Below, piece by piece: positions 58,367-64,000 of a stretch of 64,000 bases of DNA (positions within the stretch are counted from its first letter, which is position 1; each line of letters begins with the position of its first letter). The position numbers were made by a program, and so were the translations under genes. The notes below the pieces were generated by a model, which did not search any database, was not told where the DNA came from, and saw nothing but the letters and a program-made list of their open reading frames with translations. The DNA is from Limnanthes douglasii subsp. nivea. Its lineage: Eukaryota; Streptophyta; Magnoliopsida; Brassicales; Limnanthaceae. The stretch lies in contig JAUPFV010000002.1 in the NCBI GenBank assembly GCA_036936605.1, positions 255,213,305-255,277,304 on the forward strand. Direction: 5' to 3'.

Positions 58367-58679
58367 TATTTGAACAAGTGTCCTTGTTAAAGAACTGAAA
58401 AACAGTCCGATTTCGGAAGTGGTTTTCCGATTCGAAGAGAGTTGAGACAGGCCCGGACAGCCCAACCGTTACGAATTCCAAACGGTTCTTTGTCAGGAGT
58501 AGTGGGACACGTGTCACCCTCTGGTTGGCCACTCCAGCCGTTTTTCTACCTCGAAAATTACACCACTTTATTGAATAGGTAACTTCTTTAAATGGTTTTG
58601 ATGACGTCAGCGCCGTCTTTTAATCATTGCCCAACTTTTCGGATTCTCCTAGGAATCAAACCCCCTTTTTTACATTTAC

Positions 58680-58687
58680 TATAAATA
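58680..58687 (+). promoter_or_regulatory. TATA box of the element 5 antisense ORF
   Basis: TATAAATA is 96 bp upstream of the ATG at 58776, the same spacing as in element 2. The region between the box and ATG is pyrimidine-rich (TTCATCTTTCACAGTCTC), like a plant leader. Confidence 0.7.
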
Positions 58688-58775
58688 CTATTCATCTTTC
58701 ACAGTCTCATTTTCACTTTGCCATTTTACTCAAAACTTCATCTCTCTAAAACCTTAAGATTTCCTTAATCGTTTT

Positions 58776-61736
58776 ATGTTCACAGCAAGAACAGCTTTAA
58801 TCAAGGGTGGCTGGCTCAATCTTTCAGAACTAGAGAGAGCTCAAAGAGTTGAAAAAGAGAAAAGGATTGCAGCAGGGCTTCCAGCATCGCCAGTTGAGAG
58901 ACCAGCCACTTCAATCGAAGAATCTGATAGAGGTTCATCTTCTTCGAAAGGTACAAAACCTAGAAAACTCTTTCGAACGACACTCTCCCCCATCGTTTCA
59001 GACTCTTCAGTTCAAGAGTCAATTCCTGTCGTCGAACCAGGAGTTACTGTTACGAGTGTCAAGAAGAAATCTACTTTTATTGCCATGGGCTCCGACTCCG
59101 ATCATTCCCCAGACAAGCTGATCATGAAAAGACCAAGCAGGTTGGTCAAAGGACTCTCCTCAAAGAATACTAGTGAGTCAGGGTCCGGGACAACTGTTAG
59201 GACCCTCCGGGAGAGGCCGGTCGGTCCGGAAGCTAGTAGTCCACTGCCTCCAAAGGAAACTTCGACCTCAGAGACTCAAGCTGAGGTGAAAACCCAAAAA
59301 CATTCAACGAGCCGCCAGTCCGGAGGATCAGCTGTACCAAGCTTCATCCCTCCCCGGGCCGTTTCTGCAGAAGCTCCCCCAACAGTAATGGAGGAGAGGA
59401 TGGAAGACTCCATAGAGGAGGCTAGGTTTGAGTCCGAGTCTTCCGGACAAGCTGACACTGCCATAGTTGTTGCCAAGAAAGGCAAAGAGGACTTATACCT
59501 GAGCCGTCCGGATCTGCCGGAGAGCCTTGAAGGGAAAGTTGGTCCCTGCTTTCACAAGGTAGAATTTAAGTACCTTTTGTCTTTGTTAAAAACCAAGTAC
59601 ATGTTTATTCACACTAGGGATTTGGGACGGCTTCGCACTAAGTGGGGGATCCCTGAAAATGTAAAGATTCGAATTCCCATCGACCCGGAGACCCCGATGG
59701 ATTGCAAGAGAAACGAGATTGTCTTTTTTACAGAGCTGTTTAATTGGGGACTCAGGTTCCCATTGGATCCGGAGATAGTGCGCTATTTCCATTTGGTCAA
59801 GCTATGTCCATCGCAGCTGAGTCCCAACGGATGGTACACCTTGATGTCATGCATAATGGCGTCCAGGCTGTCCGGAATCCCTTTTCCCATGGAAGAGTTT
59901 GCTGCTGTGGCAAGTCTATGCAAACATCACCAGTTCCCCTTTTATCACTTTAATATGGGGAACAATCTGAAAGCCGTTGACGATCTCCTGGAATCGGAGA
60001 ATAAATGGAGGAGCCAGTTCTTGTTTATAAGTGGCTCATGGGAGAATGGGAAGAAGATTAAGATTGGGGAGAATCCTAGCCTTCTTCGAAGTAGATGGAG
60101 AAGTGATCGTAAGTTCTTTCTTTAAGTTTCTATTCGAATCTTCCCTTCTTTAAGCTTTCACTAACTTAATTATTCTTTTGTTTTGCTAGAACTGCCAAAA
60201 GAGTTCGGAGACTATGCAAAAGCCGGACAGGTTACCTGTGGCAAAATAAACACATGGGCCGCAGAGAACTGGGAGAACCGGTTTCACAAGGCTTTCACTC
60301 CGGGAAACTTAGCCAGATCTCACCTGTGGAACACCACAGGTCGAAGGGATTTAACCTGGGAGGAGTTTTCCACCCCTCCTGATGATGACGTTGTGCTGAG
60401 AAGGTCTCATGAGCTAGATGGGACCCTTTTCCTCCCTCTCCGGGCCAAAGCCCCGAGTAAAATGAAGGGCCAAAAGAAGAAAGGGAGGAAAACAGCAGCG
60501 GATACAGAGAAAAAGACTCCAACTGACACAGAGGCGCCAGTCCCAGATCAAGTCGATGCAAACCTTCTACAGGTGGTAGAAGTGGAAAGTAAGAAACACG
60601 GAGAGACTCCCTCAAAACCTCTAAGGGCCTCCAAACGAACTCGCAAGCAAGCAAGCGATAGTGCTGACAGAGAAGTAAAAAAGAAGAAGACTTCTCAAGA
60701 AGAAGAGTTCGCTGTCCGGGATCCGGAGCCCACTTTCCCAATTGACCCAACGTTGGCTGAAGCGATCCCAGAGAATCTTAACGAAGGAATTCCAGGGGAG
60801 CTCCATACTGATGAGATTGAAAAGGGAGAGATCAATATGGACGAAGTGGATGTCACCGGCCTGGGTCCTCTAGGTGATTACTTTCTTGGTTTGCCAAGAG
60901 ATGAGTTTGCTGGGCCATACGTTCCTCCAAGTAGTTCCAACACAGTGAACTTTAATGGCCAGACTTTCTTGGTTTCCAGCGAAAGGGACATTATAGCTCA
61001 CTCCCTCCTTAGCAACGTGCAACCTGTGCTCACCCTGGAAAGGCAAGTCCGGAGTCAGGCAGAAACCATTAAGGAGCTTAAGTCTGAGAAGGAGAAACTG
61101 TCCGGTGACCTCCGGGGTGCCACTACCCAGATTGACTTGCTTAAGGAGTCGAACGAACAGCTGAAGAGGAGTAAAGATGAAAGCAACACAAAAGTTGCCT
61201 CTTTGGAGAAAACCCTAGAAGATCTCCGGGCTAAGCTGTCCGAGTTGGAGAAAGACTTGAAAACCTCAAAAGATGAGACTGCAGCAAAAGAAAAGATTGT
61301 CACCAATCTGACTACTGACAAACTTACTTTGGAGAATGCAGTGACTCAGGCTGTTGGTGAGAAAGCTGCCCTGGTGAAGGATCAAGAGGCCATGATCAAG
61401 GCCAAAATCAATGCTTATGCCAAGGAGATGCTACGGAGTGAGGAATTATTGATTGAGAAGGTGAAGTCCGACATGGTCCTCCTATTTCACGAGAAGTTCC
61501 CGAAGAGGAGACTTGGGGACTTATGGCGTTATGTGGATGATGATGATCTTCCATATTGGACCATGGTTGATGAAGGGTATACTGATATATCCTCATCTGG
61601 TGACGAGGAGGAAACCGGAGAGAGTCCGGGTGAAGAAGAGGCTGACCCCAAAGGCAAGAAGGTCATTGAGGAACAAAGTGATATCAAGACCAAGGGAATA
61701 GATGAGGGTGAGCCATCTTCAAAGGCTCCCCCTTAG
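58776..61736 (+). CDS. Antisense ORF of element 5, two exons, 959 codons
   Basis: Exon 1 (58776-60108) and exon 2 (60190-61736) join in frame across an 81-bp intron (donor GTAAGTTC, acceptor TTTTGCTAG), giving 959 residues. Residues 1 to about 240 are low-complexity, rich in Ser, Glu and Lys. Residues about 245-445 form a compact domain with ESLEGKVGP, ETPMDCK, NWGLRFPLDPEIVRYFHLVK, LCPSQLS, MASRLSGIPFPMEEFAAVAS and LLESENKWR. It resembles the family named putative gypsy-type transposon. A conserved part follows (LPKEFGDYAK, NTTGRRDLTWEEF), then a lysine-rich basic region, a long coiled coil (about 725-850) and an acidic tail. The gene is antisense to gag-pol, ends 439 bp from the integrase stop, and has its own TATA box. 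Additional antisense ORFs are known in some Tat elements; the function is unknown. Confidence 0.9.
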
Positions 61737-62175
61737 ATGGTAATTTATTCTGCTTACTTTTTGTTCGAACCAAAGTCCTTGGAAGGCCAAGGCACCTTTT
61801 TTGTGATGCTGTCCGTTTTGACCGGACAGATTTTTGTATTGTGTTTAAACTTGTTTAAAAAGTCCTTGGAAGGCCAAGGCAACTTTAAGTTTATTGAATG
61901 GATGTTTTATTTTGCACAACCTTTCTCTTATTCCATAGTTTGTTTAAGTATTTCGTATTGTGAGAGTGTTTAATTTCTCTGGCTAGGATTTAAATAGCCC
62001 TTAGAACTTTCAGTCCGGGTAGCATGGTAATCAACAGAATTTTGCAAAAACTTAGAAAATTTATTCAAAAAAGCTCCAAGTTTCATTTAAAGCTCTCCGT
62101 GGCGCCAGAGAGGGGTAGTGGTATGCCCCCAAATATTTACATGGATGTTTAAACAAGTAAATATTTACATAAGTT
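61737..62175. other. Spacer between convergent ORFs of element 5
   Basis: 439 bp between the two stop codons. It contains a near-repeat, AGTCCTTGGAAGGCCAAGGC, at about 61772 and again at about 61860, also found in element 2 (AAAGTCCTTGGATGGCCAAG near 14357 and AAAGTCCTTAGATGGCCAAG near 14430). This could hold transcript-end signals for either ORF. Confidence 0.6.
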
Positions 62176-64000
62176 TCATTCCAAATACATTCGAAGGTGT
62201 TCAATGTTCCAAGGGTGAGTTAAAACCCTGCCATCTTTGTCTTCCAGCCAGTATGTGCCAGGCTTGATTCTTTCAACCACAGTATACGGACCCTCCCAGG
62301 TTGGGGCCAGCTTTCCGAAGAGCTTTTCCTTGGTGTGCAAGAAAACTTTCCTCAATACTTTATCTCCTGGTTGAAAGTCCCTTCTTTTAACCTTGGAAGC
62401 AAACCTGCTTCTCATCAAGCCCTGATAGTGTGCTATTCTAAGATGAGCTTTTACTCGCCTTTCTTCAATCAAATCAAGCTGATTTCTGATTGCTACTTCA
62501 TTAGCCTGTCCGGAGAAGTTATGAACACGAAAAGAGGGGAGTGTCTTCTCTATGGGAGCTACTGCATCCATCCCATAGACCAAGGCAAAAGGTGATTCTT
62601 GTGTGGCAGCCCCAGGCGTTGTCCGGTATGCCCACAAGACTTCTTGTAAATAACTAGGCCACTTCCCAGCAGCCCCTTCCAGATTTTTCTTTAAGCCGGA
62701 CAGTATTGTTCTATTAGCCACCTCAACTTGCCCATTGGCTTGTGGGTGGAATGGTGAAGAAAAGCAGTGCTGAATACCCCTTGAGGCACAGAAGCTCTCC
62801 ATTTCTCGGTTGTCAAACTGTGGCCCATTATCTGTTGTTATTCTCTGAGGGACACCAAATCTGCAACATATGTTGGATAGAATGAATTTTATAACAGCCT
62901 TTGATGTTGTTCCTGCTAAGGGGGCTGCTTCTATCCACTTCGAAAAGTAGTCGATGGCTACAATCATGGTTTTACGCCCTCCGGACGCCATAGGGAGAGG
63001 CCCAACTAAGTCCAATCCCCATCGAGCAAAAGGGATAGGCTCAGAAATTGATTCCAAAGGGATGGCTGGTACATGAATTTCATTGCTGTACCTTTGGCAT
63101 GGGTCACACCTTCTTACCAGTTCCTTGGCATCTTTCATTATTGAAGGCCAATAATATCCGGAGAGAAGCACTCTTCTTGTTAACGCTCTAAATCCACAAT
63201 GGGCTGATCCCTCACCATCATGTAATTTGGAGAGAACAATTTGTGACTCATGATCTCCTAAACAGCGTAGGAGAGGTTTGCTGTAGGATTTCTTGTACAA
63301 GACCTCTCTAATCATGATGAAACCATGAGCCTTGTGTTTTAACGTTCTGGCTTGTGATTTAACCAAGGGTACGACGCCATCGGACAGATATTGTATAAGT
63401 GGAGACCTCCAATCTTGAGGTTTATTTACTTGTATTTCAAAAACTTCCTCTTTCTCCCCTTCATCAAGTTGAATAGAAGGACTTTCAAGCACATGGATCC
63501 ATGGATAGGACTCCGTATATGCTATTGTTGCCAATGAGTCTGCCAGTTCATTCTCTGCTCGGGGAATGTGCTCATAGACAACAGCTTTAAACTTCATTGC
63601 CTCATTTTTCAAGAGAAGTAAATACTTGATTAACTGTTCTTTTCTAGCTTCTGATAGGCCCAAGGCATGGTGAACAAGCAATTGGGAGTCGCTTAACAGC
63701 TTGACCCTTTTTGCTCCACAAATGTAAGCCAATTTTAATCCCGCTATAGCTGCTTCGTATTCGGACTCGTTATTGGACGCCCTAAAAGCAAAACAAATAG
63801 CTTGAAACATGTTGTCCCCATAAGGAGAGGTAAGACATATTCCTGCCCCAGATCCTATGGCACTAGATCCTCCATCTGTTCGGAAAATCCACACTTTTTT
63901 GTCTTTTGAATCAGCAGGTTGTTCTGAGTCCCTATCAGAATGGAATTCGACGAGAAAATCTGCCACAGCTTGAGCCTTTACTGCTGTTCGAGGAGCAAAG
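62176..64000 (-). CDS. Element 5 pol: second RNase H and integrase, partial
   Basis: The frame is open from the window edge (FAPRTAVKAQAVADFL across 63999-63950) to the stop at 62176. Counting from the Met at 63966, the Tat-type RNase H occupies about residues 25-150 with catalytic D31 (TDGGSS), E69 (NNESEYEAAI), D93 (SDSQLL) and D143 (LADSLA). The integrase zinc finger has H249, H256, C287 and C290 (CDPCQRY); the core has D319 (GLDLVGPLP), D379 (TDNGPQFD) and E415 (QVEVANRT), with 35 residues between the last two. The C-terminal domain ends HPWNIEHLRMYLE. Every expected catalytic residue is present and no stop or frameshift occurs. Integrase inserts the element's cDNA into chromosomes in the nucleus. 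gag, protease and RT lie outside the window. Confidence 0.95.
   Translation of the reverse strand, partial: FAPRTAVKAQAVADFLVEFHSDRDSEQPADSKDKKVWIFRTDGGSSAIGSGAGICLTSPYGDNMFQAICFAFRASNNESEYEAAIAGLKLAYICGAKRVKLLSDSQLLVHHALGLSEARKEQLIKYLLLLKNEAMKFKAVVYEHIPRAENELADSLATIAYTESYPWIHVLESPSIQLDEGEKEEVFEIQVNKPQDWRSPLIQYLSDGVVPLVKSQARTLKHKAHGFIMIREVLYKKSYSKPLLRCLGDHESQIVLSKLHDGEGSAHCGFRALTRRVLLSGYYWPSIMKDAKELVRRCDPCQRYSNEIHVPAIPLESISEPIPFARWGLDLVGPLPMASGGRKTMIVAIDYFSKWIEAAPLAGTTSKAVIKFILSNICCRFGVPQRITTDNGPQFDNREMESFCASRGIQHCFSSPFHPQANGQVEVANRTILSGLKKNLEGAAGKWPSYLQEVLWAYRTTPGAATQESPFALVYGMDAVAPIEKTLPSFRVHNFSGQANEVAIRNQLDLIEERRVKAHLRIAHYQGLMRSRFASKVKRRDFQPGDKVLRKVFLHTKEKLFGKLAPTWEGPYTVVERIKPGTYWLEDKDGRVLTHPWNIEHLRMYLE

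Larger units (their letters stand above)
57848..64000 (-). mobile_element. Element 5: best-preserved Tat-type retrotransposon, partial
   Basis: From left to right: 3' LTR, polypurine tract, antisense promoter, a two-exon antisense ORF on the plus strand, and on the minus strand the integrase and second RNase H, open to the window edge. Both coding regions are uninterrupted, unlike all other retroelements here, and the LTR is close to the solo LTR at 32194, so this family was recently active. gag, protease, RT and the 5' LTR lie beyond 64000. It is inserted in the antisense ORF of element 6. Confidence 0.93.

Noticed and set aside
60295..61321. Minus-strand frames of 60-150 codons under the antisense ORF of element 5
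   Set aside because: They mirror the lysine- and glutamate-rich plus-strand ORF in the reverse strand; the plus-strand ORF has conserved motifs, promoter and intron.

Overview
This window is nuclear DNA from a flowering plant, most likely a eudicot. One host gene with eight GT-AG exons is embedded in AT-rich sequence dominated by nested LTR retrotransposons, LINEs, a SINE and a block of organelle-derived DNA. Family names rest on recognised motifs; no search was run.

Layout. 1-1029: intergenic with a CACTA-like end. 1030-8640: an organelle-derived mosaic holding pieces of organellar LSU rRNA, mitochondrial rrn18, plastid rpl2, rpl23 and ycf1, plus a LINE scrap. 8700-22181: element 1, a decayed Ty3/gypsy element of Tat/Ogre type on the minus strand; its gag is split by element 2 (10570-20931), a second Tat-type element with both LTRs. 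22620-25985: element 4, a decayed plus-strand gypsy pol. 27192-30188: a DUF616 (TOD1/MUCI70-like) gene, apparently intact. 30894-36942: element 3, another gypsy element with both LTRs, whose integrase is split by a solo LTR carrying a perfect TSD. 37430-42200: a decayed minus-strand LINE with an RNase H domain. 42983-43211: a tRNA-derived SINE with a perfect 16-bp TSD. 43935-45915: a 5'-truncated plus-strand LINE. 47996-48348: a second solo LTR. 48892-51908: three related LTRs in a row, with a phosphoglycerate mutase fragment in the second internal region. 53400-55002: two fold-back elements, one with an internal minisatellite. 55796-57847: the 3' end of element 6 (Tat type), interrupted at 57848 by element 5, the best preserved element, which runs off the window end.

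The most notable theme is the antisense gene of the Tat-type elements. Elements 2, 5 and 6 carry, between integrase and 3' LTR and on the opposite strand to gag-pol, an ORF with a conserved globular domain (resembling the family called putative gypsy-type transposon) and, in elements 2 and 5, a coiled coil. In element 5 it is open for 959 codons once one intron is removed. The same intron position is visible in elements 2 and 6. A TATAAATA box lies exactly 96 bp upstream of the ATG in both elements 2 and 5, outside the LTR. This looks like a dedicated spliced antisense transcription unit.

Only the DUF616 gene looks like a functioning host gene. Everything else is mobile, organellar or unassigned.
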